Shown one piece after another: positions 1 through 12,442 of a stretch of DNA of 64,000 bases (its first letter is position 1; each line of letters opens with the position of its first letter). The stretch is from Lingula anatina. Its lineage: Eukaryota; Brachiopoda; Lingulata; Lingulida; Lingulidae. The stretch is from the NCBI RefSeq assembly GCF_001039355.2, contig NW_019775968.1, positions 882,959-946,958 of the forward strand, in the 5' to 3' direction. Made by a program: the position numbers and the translations under genes. The notes under the pieces are model-generated. The model ran no database searches. It was given only the letters and a program-made list of their open reading frames with translations, and was not told where the DNA came from.

Positions 1-299
1 TTACCAGAACAGCTTTTATTTAATAGATGACATCTTCCTATGAATTGTTTCTTGCTCACTGGCAAAACAGTTTAGCATGAAATAAATATGCAACTTTTAG
101 CTTTTGTGTGTTACTAAAGCATCCTGGTGCCAAAATATGACCTAGAAATACATTTATTTCATCAATTCTATATTGATCAAAATGTCTTTGAAAATTTGTT
201 CAGTATACTGGAAATGTCCTTGAAAAGTACTGGGGAAAAATTATATGAAACCTGTGCAAACCATGTGTTGAGTGAAGTTCAGCAGTTATATCTTGATAC

Positions 300-1110
300 A
301 GGAACAGTCTGCACAGGCTCAGAAGAAGCCTGGTAACTGAATTTAGAGATCAGTGGGGAAAATGTCACATTTAATATTGACTCTTGCGCAGACACTACAG
401 TGATAAGTGAGAAGTCTTATAACAGCAGAAAACCAGTGTCACGTTGCATAGTCCAGGTTGAAAATTGAATAGTATGGACACGTTTGATGCTGTCACTCAA
501 CTAAAAGGGAAGATGTACAGATTCGTGTGTGTTGTCAAAAGGACAATATCCTTGGTAGGAGTACTGCAAGCACCATGGGACTGACTGTAAAGGTTGATAA
601 TGTAAAAGCTTATGTATCTGGATCAACAGGTCACCTCGACTGTATACCAGTGCGAATCACTGACGGAAAATACCCAGCCATACTATTTGTCTATAGCACA
701 TATTCCCTTTCTGCTTATGGGAAAAGTTAAAGAGAAACTACATATTTTAGAGCAGGAAGGACTCATCAGTTCACCCTTATGGTGTTAATAAATAAGAAAA
801 ATGACAATGTCAGAATTTCCCTTCATTTTAAAAAACTTAATGAATCAGTCATGTGTGAGAACTTTCTGCTGCCAAACTTAGATGACAATCTTCCCAGCAA
901 ATTAACCTCGTTTTCATATAACATACAAAACTAACAACTTCACACCGATGCAAATAAGGCAGAGAGACGTGTATTTGGGCAAACTAACAGTCAGCGAATC
1001 AAAGACCCTTCTGAATTTTTGGACATTTTTTTCAGAGATGAGGCAAATTTCCAGCTTAATTGTTACATGAACAAACTGAATACGCACTTCTGGGCTCAGC
1101 CTCAAAAGCA
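300..1110 (+). mobile_element. Decayed Ty3/Gypsy-type pol fragment
   Basis: Several frames carry pieces of a retrotransposon polyprotein broken by frameshifts and stops. Near 361-420 there is a retropepsin-like active-site stretch, with DSCAD in place of the usual D-S/T-G-A-D. Near 545-610 there is a protease C-terminal motif of the type NILGRS followed by MGL. From about 695 the segment resembles the linker that leads from protease into reverse transcriptase (a run like KVKEKLHILEQEGLISS). The order protease then RT start is that of Ty3/Gypsy pol. No LTRs, RNase H or integrase were recognised. It is a dead, truncated copy; the boundaries are approximate. Confidence 0.6.
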
Positions 1111-1864
1111 TCAGTATAGCACACTTAGTGTGGAGAAAGTGACTAAAGCATGTTTTGTCATAATAACATTAACAAATAGGGATGACTAAAGTTGGTATGT
1201 AAAGACACGCCATATAACAATCTTGAATGGCTGACATATGTCCAGGTGAACCTGAATCCTGTGCCAGGGCCAGAACAAACTGGAAGTTCCTCATCTGACA
1301 AGCAAGAAGTACTTTTGAGGATAAGAGGTCCCAGCACTTGGCTGCTGCAAGGGACTGATGTCATAGGGTCCCTTCCTCCTCAACTCACCAACTGAGATAA
1401 CTGTAGAGGTGTGTGTGCTTCTAGTTTCAGACTGTGGAGCCACTTTCGTTGTCACTGCTAATTTTAACAGAAAAGTCATTGTCTGCTTCTGATGGAAAAC
1501 ATACTACTGCTTCTCTAAACTTGATTACTATACTGGTAAATCTTATTGAATGTCAGTATAATGATACATGATTACAGCAGAATTGCTAATCTTACTGGAA
1601 ATATCTTCATGATGGCAGTAAGATGTCAGAGCATTGACTTGGTCCATTTTTCAGAGGGAACTCCTAAACTTTCATCTTCATATTGTGGTGACAAGCCAAT
1701 GGAATCAATCTTGAAGCAACCAATAGACAAGGTACCCAAGAAACTGTAGGACAAGCTACTCTGAGCACTACACTACTGGTACAATGTGAATGTTAGGTAC
1801 AAGTGTGGCAAAGATTTGGGACATTCTGCCTTTGCTTTATTTCTTGCTTTAAGCAAAATAATCT
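1111..1864. other. No gene recognised; includes TMEM97 3' flank
   Basis: I see no convincing exon here. Short open frames lack homology and flanking splice signals, and some may be further decay of the retroelement. On the minus strand an AATAAA hexamer (complement of 1836-1841) lies about 25 nt after the TMEM97 stop and could be its polyadenylation signal. Confidence 0.4.
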
Positions 1865-2736
1865 CTATGCATTTTTCAGTCTTTGTGACCTTCGTGGAGA
1901 TTGCTTATATGCACCTTCAGCTTCTACATGTAATCCATAATCTTCATCCTGTACCATGACAGTTAGAAGTAAGAGTGGTACAACAAAGAATGGCAGATAG
2001 GCCCAACTCAGAGTCAATCTTTCCATCATAGTGCTGGGCCCTGGATACTTTGACTGGCTGAAATCATGCATTGCAATGTGGTACAAGATGGCAATCACTG
2101 CTGTTATAGTATGTGCAGAATAAATGATGGCTGGCATTCTTATCCATCTACAGTTACCTGTAACAATGAAATGATTCTTGCAATAAAGCAATTTGAAATG
2201 AAGTCTTTGTTTCCATAAAATAAATATAATATAGAAATAAATTTGGTCAATTAAATAGTAGTTTCATCAACTAAAACACAAAAGTGTGATATATTATCAA
2301 ATTGTCTCATTGCTGTGGATAAACAGCTGTCAGATAATGGTGGAGATCAAAGTTTGTATCATTTCATATACAACAATCACTTAATATACAGCATTAGTGC
2401 ACATGGCAGTTATCGCTAGTCATTAAAGGATATTGAACAAAGTACAATACCCCAGAAAATTGTCAAAAATAAAACCTTAACCTACTAACAACCATAACTT
2501 GCACCATGGAATTTTTACCAACAGAGCTTACCAAAAGCTTATTTTCTAAGCAATTATCATAAAACTGTTTATAAATTCTACTTTGTATCACCTTTATAAA
2601 ATGCATAGGCAGCTGCGAATGACAATGGTGTATGCAGGAACTGTTCACAGAAGAAAATTGCCTGGTACCATGGTGGAGGATCCAAATACATGTTGTCTTT
2701 TATGCCATTGCCATACCATGAGTGCAATCTTCTTAA
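1865..2736 (-). CDS. TMEM97: TMEM97 / sigma-2 receptor (EXPERA family), 3' exons
   Basis: Two coding exons are visible: 2592-2736 and 1865-2157, joined by a GT-AG intron that splits a Gly codon. Together they give about 145 C-terminal residues. The first exon holds the WYGNGIKDN and DPPPWYQ motifs, with the Asp that aligns with human Asp56. The second begins GNCRWIRMPAIIYSAHT, closely matching TMEM97, and continues through MERLTLSWAYLPFFVVPLLL, the last membrane helix. TMEM97 is a four-helix endoplasmic-reticulum protein that binds sterols and NPC1 and is the sigma-2 receptor. The first exon, with the initiator Met and the Asp29-type motif, was not found. The C-terminus (RSQRLKNA) is longer than in human and does not end in KKxx. 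Divergent to importin alpha. Confidence 0.85.
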
Positions 2737-5524
2737 CTACAAATATCATCAAAAGATTTTTTTTTCAATCTGAAAAGTGCAAATTTCTAGAACGTTAAAA
2801 TAAGGACATCTCCACCTTAGCGCAAACACGTCTATGAAAACTCTCATTGATTTACAACCTCAAAATAAAGTCCAGGGTATTAATGAAAAAATAAAAGTCT
2901 AAATAAAAAATATCTAATTCTAGAATGAATGACAATAATTTACATTTTTGTGATTTCTTCAGGACTTTCACTTTATTAAAGCATATTCAACAGAGCTTTG
3001 ATTATTGGGATGAAAAAGAGAGACTCCTTGTAAAAGTGACTATAAGACATTAAATATTTAGCAATATGCAACCTGCAACTGGCCCTGAGTTTACAAGGCT
3101 TGGGTACTGACTAAAGTTAAGAGAGAAGCTTCAAATAAGTGATGGATAAAAGCATAGGCTGCATGTCTTGTTTATTTATTTATTAAAGTAATGACAACAG
3201 GCAGCTTTACAGTAGGTGCTAATTGTTTTTTCAAACCGCAAAAAAAGTGTCCTGCATGCTGTTTCTAAACCACTGAGTAGGAAACTTATCTTTGTCAACA
3301 TAGGACTAAGCGCAGCTGATACTGCCACACGGGCAATGTTTTGACAATCTAAGAATGGTTGAAAGTGAAAAATGTTAATTTTTAAATTGAATTTTATTCA
3401 TTTTTCTTTTCTTTCTTTCCTTTTTTGTGTGGGGAGACCTCCCGAGTAGATTTGACCTGATTTTAGCCAGTTTATAACAGGTGTATGATTTTACAACAGT
3501 CAAACTGGTAGACAGACAGATGAAGTTAAGGAAAGTGGGAAAACTGGTTGGCTTCACAGTAATGTGCGTGTTGAGGAGATGAGATGTAAAATAAAAATTT
3601 GAGAGCTGCCGCACTGCGGCTGGTTCGGCAACCTGTTTTCATTTCCAACTTTTTGAGGCCTTTGCTTTCATGCATTAGCTCAGCCAGTACATATCGGAAT
3701 CGTCAATAGGAGTGCTAACGCATGGATTTTCGTGCCACTCTACTCACAATAGGAGAATGTGTAAGGGGAGACAACTTAATTGGCTGTCAGTCCAAAAATG
3801 GTCTTACTCGTGGTTTAAGATCATGCAAGACTATATGTGATCTTAAATTGCACTTTAAGACCAAATCATGCCCACTAGCGTAAGTAATTAATATCGTTGA
3901 GCCAACTTAACAAACAGTTGCAATATTGGCTACTTTATTTGGGCTATGACTCCTGTTGGTTTAGCTTATCTGCTTTACTTACAGACTGTGGGTAAAGCCA
4001 GCTGGGAAAGACGATCTGTGAGTCCATAATTATAACGATTGGAATGTTGATTAAAAAGTAAGTGAAGAACATCCACTCTAAAACACGACGCATGTTGCAA
4101 AAATAATGTGTGAAGTGAAAAGATTATTTTTTCTACTTCCAAATAGTAAAGAACCCTGGAAGGTGAAAGTCAAGACGAGCTGGTGCAGACTGCGGAGGTA
4201 AAGTTACGTTAATGTCAATATTAAACTCCACTGGCTCATTTTTGTATGATCTGTTCAATTTAAAAGAAAGTTTTTCGTTTTTCCTTTTGTAATAAAATGA
4301 GGAAATTATATCATAAAACATGAATAAATCAAGAACAAAGGGGGAAATTCCGAGAAAATCCCGATAGCAGGCCACAAGGACCGTGACATGGAACGCACAG
4401 ATTTCTCTGTCTACACAACATGAATTCATATTGATTTGCCGAATTTTTTGTCTTATCAACACTTTCAGGTATGGTCTATACTATTGAATCGTACGGGGGA
4501 TTATTAACTACTTTTAATTCATACAAAATATAATTTGCCGTTAGGCGGCGTGATATGTTCTTTAGTTTAGTGAAAACCCTATTTTATTAATATGGAGGAT
4601 TGAAATCACGCTGTCAAGAATGTAAAGGTTTGTTCGTTTACTGGAGCATATTTCAGATTTTAACATGTTATATGTAAAGGAGGTTTCTATATTTTTCTTT
4701 AATATGCGTGTCAAGTTACGTGTGATCTCTAAAGATATAGGAAATAGGTGTGGTCTTCCAGTACCATCATGTGTTCATCATCAACTCAAGATGGCCGGCC
4801 ACCACACTGCCGTCTGCATGTTTAGATGTAGAAGTAGTACAGTGTAAATGCTGTAGAATCTCACAGATTTATGCTTGACCTCATTGGACTTTCGATGATA
4901 GACGGAAAATATAAGATATTTTATTGAATATGTTTGGTCATTTGTGACTTCACTGGCAATGTCTTTCATTCGAACAGCAATTTAGGGACACCCAATTATA
5001 AGTTCTCGTCAGCAAACCAAATGCAGGTGTATCTCTCTTCAGGCAAGTCCCTTGACATGCCATGTTTGGATTATGCTATAAGCATGCAGTTATGTCTTCC
5101 TTACCATGCCTAACTTGGTGAATGAGAAAAAAATATGTATTGCACCCTTTTAATGTGTTAGATATTGTATCCTAACAGTATTAATTCCTCCTTAAAAGTG
5201 TTCAAAGATCAAAAGCAGTCTTTTTTTCAAATCCAATTTTTGGATTTTCCTTTTAACATGCAGTTGTCTTTCTTACCTTGCTTTACTTGACCTCATGGTA
5301 TACTGCACATCATTGTGTTAGATGTTGTTAGATTGAAAAAATATATATTATGGCACAGTATAAATATTGCTGTAGAATCAGTTCACATTGTTGGTTAGAT
5401 AAGGTGCTTGTTTGTTTTTTCATTTATTCAATTTTTTTAAATTTTCTTGTCCACTTAATCAATTTAACAAAACCTTTGGATATGCCATCAATAAAAATGT
5501 CATTTCTGCTCTTTGTTTTTGAAG
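2737..5524. other. Divergent TMEM97-importin alpha interval
   Basis: This stretch should contain the missing TMEM97 first exon, the promoters of both genes, and probably a non-coding first exon of importin alpha, since a good acceptor (polypyrimidine then AG) sits directly before its ATG. I could not place any of these with confidence. Minus-strand open frames at 3375-3614 and 4133-4462 show no recognisable homology. Confidence 0.4.
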
Positions 5525-8500
5525 ATGGCTAGTACAGATCCTGATAAAGCAGAGAAGGCTGCTAATAGTCGCCTCAAATCGTACAAAAATGTAGGCCTTG
5601 ATTCTCAAGAATTACGAAGAAGAAGAGAAGAAGAAGGAGTTCAACTTAGAAAACAAAAAAGAGAAGAACAGGTATGAAAACAACTTCGAGAATCTTTTGG
5701 TATAGAATGGTATTCTATACCTTGTCTTCGGTATGTTCTATCCTTTTTACTGTCTCTTTATATATAAGAAATAAGATTATGACATGGTTTGACTATCAAG
5801 GTCCAAAGCCAAAACGGGAAGAGGGCATGCTTTGTGAACAAATTGAGACTTTAAGTGTTATACCAGAAGTACATGATGAAATATCAGTAATGACCTCTTT
5901 TAAAATGTTAACCAAGACAATAACTGATGCTTCAGTGACCCACCTCTGTATGAAGAGGTTATTGAACATCTGTTGAACTTAATGAATAAAGATAGATTTG
6001 TTTCAGTCACATATATTGTGGATTTTTTCCAGTTATTCAAAAGGCGTAATGTGTCTGTTCATGAGGACAATGAAGATGATGTTGGTGATATACAAGATCC
6101 AATGGTCAGCTCATCTCTTGTGGTAAGAGCATAGCTTGTTTTATGCTTAAATGACTTACAAAGAACTATTGAAAACAGTTTAGGCCACTTAATTGGTATT
6201 GGTGTATTTTAAACTAATCCAATAATTTGTTTTTCACTTTCCTTATATTGGTTAAAATTAATCACAAAGTGAATGACATTGAAGAAACTTAAATTGCTAT
6301 TATTCAGCTCTTTTTTCTTCCTTATCGTCAATTTTTTTTTCTGCATACTTTCCGTAGGGGATGACTTGTGTGTTTTATTATTGATAAGCTGTCATAATAA
6401 ATATCTAATGTAGGGTGGCATCACACAAGATATGGTACAGGCTTTGTATAGTGAAAGTGTAGAACAACAGCTGCAAGCAACTCAGAAATTTAGAAGACTA
6501 TTGTCTAGAGGTAAATTTAGCATCATTAAAGAAAACAAACCAAATCCATCTTTGAAAGTAGTGAATTTTACTTAATGTGTTGGTTTTTCAGTTTATATAT
6601 TGAATTGATTTACATGAAGTATGTTTTGTAATGTATTACTATTTACATGTAGTATGTTTTGTAATATAGAATTGTGAATTGTTATTGGGAATGAATTGCA
6701 TACCTTGTGAAATGCCTTTTAAAAATATATTTTAGAGCCTAATCCACCTATAGATGAAGTAATACAAACAGGAATTGTGCCACGTTTTGTGGAATTTCTT
6801 AGAAATGATACCAATTTTACACTACAGGTATGTTAGATTTTAAACTGATTGATGGTAAATTTAGTTAAATGCATTGGCTTTTGAAAGATATACACATATG
6901 TTCAAGTGGACAAATGTGTATTTGTAGCAACACAATCGGAGTGAAATGCAACTTTTATCTTTTTAACTGGTGATTAAGGAAGAAGAATATATGTGTGCTT
7001 ACATGATAGCAGTTTTACAGTTGATGAAGTTTATAGAAAAGTGTTCTATGGACAAAATATTTTTGTTATTCAGTTTGAAGCAGCTTGGGCACTGACAAAT
7101 ATTGCATCAGGGACATCATTTCAAACGAGAGTTGTGATTGAAGCTGGTGCAGTACCTATTTTTATCAGATTACTTGCATCTGAGTTTGAGGATGTCCAAG
7201 AACAGGTAAAACGATAGTACTGTTTATTGTGCAGAGTGAAACTTAAAGCAAAAAACATGCCTTTGTATTATGTTTTGCTAAGGTACATGTATATAACATG
7301 GGGAATACAGTTTTGAGAGATTTTATGCTGCCTAAACAATGAAATGTTTACTCCATTTTTTGTCTCTGGGGAACAAACATTGTTTTATGTGGTAAGTTAT
7401 ATTAAATTGTTTCAAGTTCAATTCCCTGATATAGATGTTATGGGTAACCATATGATGGATAAATATTGGATCGGTAGTATATGTGTAACTTTATCTTTTA
7501 GGCTGTATGGGCTTTAGGAAATATTGCAGGAGACAGCCCAGAATGTAGGGACTATGTTTTAAATGAAAGTATTTTAGTCCCTCTTTTACAGTAAGTAAAT
7601 ATCCATATTTTGTTGTTTGAATTAAGAATTTGGATATCTGGTAGTCTGATCAAATGCTTATCAAATGTTGTTTAGTAAGGTAAATTGAATTATTGATTTT
7701 AAAAAAGTTTCACTTTGATAGGAAACCAGCTTTTATAGTAGTCAGTTGGTTTATATTATTAACTGAAAGTTTTCTGAGGACATGATTACATTTTTCTTCA
7801 TAAGTGTTAATTGTTACATGGTGTATGTATTTCAGGTTGTTGAGTAAATCCACCCGTCTAACAATGACAAGAAATGCTGTATGGTGCTTATCCAATCTCT
7901 GCCGTGGCAAAAATCCTCCTCCTGAATTTACAAAAGTATGCGTGCTTATAGATATTATCTGGTTTAATGTTCTATTATAGTAAATGTCATTGAAAACCTG
8001 GGTATCCACTTCATACATTGAAGTTTCTGTTCAAAGTATCTAGCAAGTTTTGATTTTATCCACTATTGGCTTCAAGGCTATAAATGGAACAATTTGAAAC
8101 TCTAAATCATTTTGACTGTTTTAAATGACCATAATACTTTTGTCTTACCATGTTTTTAACATCAATTAGGAACCAGTACAAACCTGTCAATTTCTTCCCA
8201 GGTTTCCCCTGCATTACCAGTGTTAGCCAGGCTTTTGTTTCACAATGATGCTGATGTGTTAGCAGATGCCTGTTGGGCCCTGTCTTACCTATCAGATGGG
8301 CCAAATGAGAAAATTCAAGCTGTTATAGATTCTGGGGTTTGCAGGCGGTTGGTGGAACTTTTAATGTAAGTTTTGGTATTTAATCTGTTGTATGAAATTA
8401 AAAAAATAAATGCACAATTCACTCAGTTTTCAATATAGAATAAAACTTAACGCCATTTAATATTTATTGTGTTTTGGTCATAGGGTGGGAAATTGACAAG

Positions 8501-10206
8501 CAATTTCAACATTGCTGTCAGTTTAAAAATCTGAGCAAGTAAAAAGGCAGCTAATCAGACATCTTCATTTCAGGCATAACCAACAGAGTGTGGTTTCTGC
8601 AGGACTGAGAGCTGTAGGCAATATTGTAACAGGAGATGATGTGCAAACACAGGTAGAGTGGACAAGGTCTCAGTTGTGCTAAATATATTTGTCCAAATAT
8701 ATGCTAGTTACCGTTTAAGTTTTTCAGTTTAAAGAACTATAATGTGTGAAGTGCTGTGATAGTAGTAGTAGAAATGTTGATTGTGTAATTAATTATTTTT
8801 TTAATCAAGGTTTCTCTCATTCCAGATAATTTTAAATTGTTCAGCATTGCCCTGTTTATTACATTTGCTTGGCAGTTCAAAAGAATCTATTCGCAAAGAA
8901 GCATGCTGGACAATCTCCAACATTACTGCTGGGAATAGAGCACAGATACAGGCAAGTTTCGTTGATGTTTAGCATTGATTGAAATGTTTCAAGTTCAATT
9001 TCCCATTCTGCTAAGTTAAACATAAGAACTTCAAAAATGGACTGCACATGCTTGTTTGATTTTCTTCTATTTAAACAATTTGTGATTAAGTTGTCATTGA
9101 AATCTCATGTAAGGTGGAATAGAAGCATATAAACATTTACGTGTCTATTGTTTTTGTTTTCAGGCAGTTATTGATGCCAATATCTTCCCAGTTCTGATAG
9201 AAATACTGGGCAAGGCTGAATTTAAGACAAGGAAAGAAGCAGCATGGGCCATCACGAATGCCACATCAGGAGGAACACCAGAACAAATAAAGTACAAACT
9301 TTAGGCTGTTTAACAAAACAGTCTCTACAAAACTGATTAATTACAAAAGTTAATAATTCACATGCTTTTAATTTTGTTATTGGAAAATCACCATTAAAAT
9401 GATGCCTTTCAAACATACTCACTGATTTAACCCAGTATCAGGGATTTTTTTATGCTTAAAAAGAATTGTAATCAAATAACAAGTATTTTTTCCACTTTAT
9501 AACGGGTACTGTTTAACTTTCCACATTATATATAACTTGAATTTAGTGTATCAGTCTGTTGATTATAACTTTTTATTTCCCAATATTACTTGCAATGATT
9601 GCTGTTTTGAGATAAAAATGACCATGTTTGGCTTCAGGTTCTTAGTGCAGTCTGGTTGTATTCCGCCACTGTGTGATTTGTTGACAGTCATGGATGTGAA
9701 GATAGTACAAGTAGCACTAAATGGTTTGGAAAATATCCTCAAACTTGGAGAGCAGTATGCCAAACAGCTGGGAGGGGCTAATCCCTATGCCGTGATGATT
9801 GAGGAATGTTATGGTATGGAAAAACATTATATGCAACATTGTTTTCATAGTAAAATAAGTGGAGATTATAGAATTGCATATTCATGATGTACAGAATTGG
9901 AAATTATGGATTTCAAAACCCAGGAGAAATATATTTTGTAACTGAAAGATATTTGTGGTTAATGTGGCGATGCAGTGTTAATTAGAATACGCCTATTTTT
10001 TGCCTTTTGTTCCAGGTTTAGACAAGATCGAGTTTCTCCAGAGTCATGAAAATCAAGAAGTTTACCAAAAGGCTTTTGAGATAATAGAAAAATACTTCGG
10101 CACTGAAGAAGAAGATAAAACTTTAGCCCCACAAGTTGATGAAAATGCTCAACAGTTTCAGTTCAATGGAGGACAAAATGCACCCCAGGGTGGCTTTGAA
10201 TTTTGA
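5525..10206 (+). CDS. KPNA6-like: Importin subunit alpha (KPNA1/5/6 clade)
   Basis: Thirteen coding exons join in phase to 536 aa, the normal family length: 5525-5671, 6033-6122, 6414-6510, 6736-6827, 7074-7205, 7502-7590, 7836-7935, 8202-8365, 8574-8652, 8826-8951, 9164-9291, 9638-9813, 10016-10206. The protein is the adaptor that binds classical nuclear localisation signals and hands cargo to importin beta. Exon 1 encodes the basic importin-beta-binding domain ([27 protein letters not shown]). Armadillo repeats follow with the W/N cargo-binding ladder: [68 protein letters not shown]. The acidic EEED tail and a C-terminus ending GGFEF place it in the alpha-1 clade. Intron 10 has a GC donor. 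Confidence 0.97.
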
Positions 10207-12442
10207 GGATTTAACATGCTTTCTCCTGTTCAGATTTGAGGATGCTGTGCTACTAGTCAAGTCTGGCTGTCCTTTTAAGTCTTTTAAAAAGTTTTTCCAA
10301 ATTTAAAAGGCACATTTGTACTCTGAGATATGGGGCATAATGCTGCTAGCTGTTGTCTGGTTAGAGAATATGAAACGGTGTCACTTCTGAAGATTATTAA
10401 GTAAACATTGTTTGAAATATTGCCATCATCTAAGTTGTAAACAGCATAGAAAAAAATATTTATTTTGTTGGTCTTTCTGTAAAATTGAAGTGTAATATAA
10501 ATATTATACTGAATAAGTCGCTTCGCTTTATTGTTAACAGTGGCCAAGTCAAGACTGATGAGGTCTAATACTGATGAAGAAATTTGCTTTATCGCTGTAG
10601 GTAACTTTCCAATTTATCTATTCTTGGAAACACCACTGACATCGAGTCTGATATAAGCTTAAAATGTTAAGTTGTTCTGATGTTGCTCCACAGATTGTCT
10701 ATTTTGTTTCATAAAAAACTCCCAATTGTTTGTGTTGGCTGGTTTCCTGCCAAAATCTCAAACATCTTGTGTGTGCATTCAACTTGAGCATAGTGGTGGC
10801 AACAATCAAAAATTGCCACTTTAAGCTTCCAAATGTAGTGGCAGTACAGGTAAAATGAAATGACATATTTACGCATGTGAAAATACTTAGTATTGCATAT
10901 TGCTGTCAAGGTTAAATGATCAAGCTTATAGTTAACACTCAGTTGTGCTTTACTTCATGGGCTTGGGGTGGGGAATGCAGCTGGAGTCATTCCATGAAAA
11001 ATTGTCATTTGAGACTAATCGGTTATTTTGTGTAATATGTTCACAATTTTGACTTGCTCCACTATTTTCACAGTTTTAGTAGCCTCTAATATAAAAAGAA
11101 ATCAATAGTAATCAAAAGGAGGTATAAAACACAAAATATGTGAATCACAGATATGACCCAGATGTTCAGTTTTTTATGGTATGACCCACTGATGTGATTA
11201 AAGAATTGTTAATGAGTGCATGCAACCAAGTTATCAGGCTGTTTGTTTTCAAGTAGTGGAGGATGTGGCTTTAAATGCCTTCCTTTTACAGGATATCAGA
11301 AATTTGGATACAAGGTACAGATTCTACTATTATTACCCTTTGTGACACATTCATGTCAAACAATGCCAAACAACTGAAATTGAGAACTCACCGAATGTAA
11401 CATGTACATAAACACACTTGCTTACATTCATGTACATAAAAACTTTTGTACAGAAATCAAAGCCACACGATATTGATCAACTACAAGGTTAAATATTGTG
11501 TAAAAACTTGGCTCTTTTCCAATAAAAATTAAAGAACATTTGTTCTTATTGTCATTTTATTAATTTTTTATTTTGTCATCACAGCGCAATCACGGCTCTT
11601 ATTTATTTCATCTTTATTTATTGTACAGCAACAATGCCATCAACACAGTCATGCATCTGCTGGTGTCAACAGCTGTAGCCAGAATGAGGTTCGCATTTCT
11701 TGTTACTGACATAAATGAGAAGCAATGCTTCAAACTCGGCACTTACTACTTTAAGACAGCTCACCTTCAAATATAGTCATTTACTCCTTATTGAAAGGAT
11801 AAAGAAAAAAATTTGTTTGCTCAACACTAGGGTAGAATATATTAGGGAGACTCCTTGGCACATCTTTAGATAAAGATATGTAGTAACTTGTTTTCTTGCA
11901 CATTTTAAGGGGACAACTGGACGCTGTTTAGCATTTGCCTGTTAAATAACTCCAAGACAAATTGTTTAAGATTTTATTAATAACATTTTAACAGTATAAA
12001 GTTTTCATTAAAAAAACTACATTGTTATATTGTATTCAATTTTACCATGAATCAACAAGTTAAACAAAATATAATTTTCTAAATATCTAGGTTAATTGAT
12101 ATCTTTATCAAATTGCAACTAAATAGTGAAAGATGCATTAGGCAGAAATAAAACAAATACAAAAAATACTGTTTTTAAAATAAAGACCTTCTAAATGTCC
12201 TTGAAACAACCTGTTTCATCCATTAAAGATGTCACATAAATTTATGATTTCTGAGTTGAAACCATCAACGAATAATCTTTCAATTGCTACAATCATTTCT
12301 CATAAAAATAAAAGGTGAGCTGACAGCACCATCACTGTCAAATCCAACTGCAGTCAAATTATAAGACTAATGTCCCACTGAAATTCCTGCAGTTCATTTC
12401 TATATCCCACTCTACATGCAAGAGTATAAAGCATGGTCAGGG
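10207..12442. other. Convergent 3' regions of importin alpha and RNF17-like
   Basis: No coding exon was recognised. This is probably shared 3' UTR and intergenic sequence. An AATAAA at 11521-11526 (plus) is a candidate end for importin alpha, and an AATAAA on the minus strand (complement of 11973-11978) is a candidate end for the RNF17-like gene. Neither can be confirmed without transcripts. Confidence 0.4.

Noticed and set aside
3375-3614. Minus-strand frame with FYFTSH resembling TMEM97 helix 1
   Set aside because: The similarity stops after a few residues, the Asp and Gln are absent, and the frame has no supporting donor.
4133-4462. 109-codon minus-strand frame as TMEM97 exon 1
   Set aside because: It lacks the conserved helix 1 pattern (YF.SHIPIT, then Asp-x-Gln) and has no matching donor in phase.
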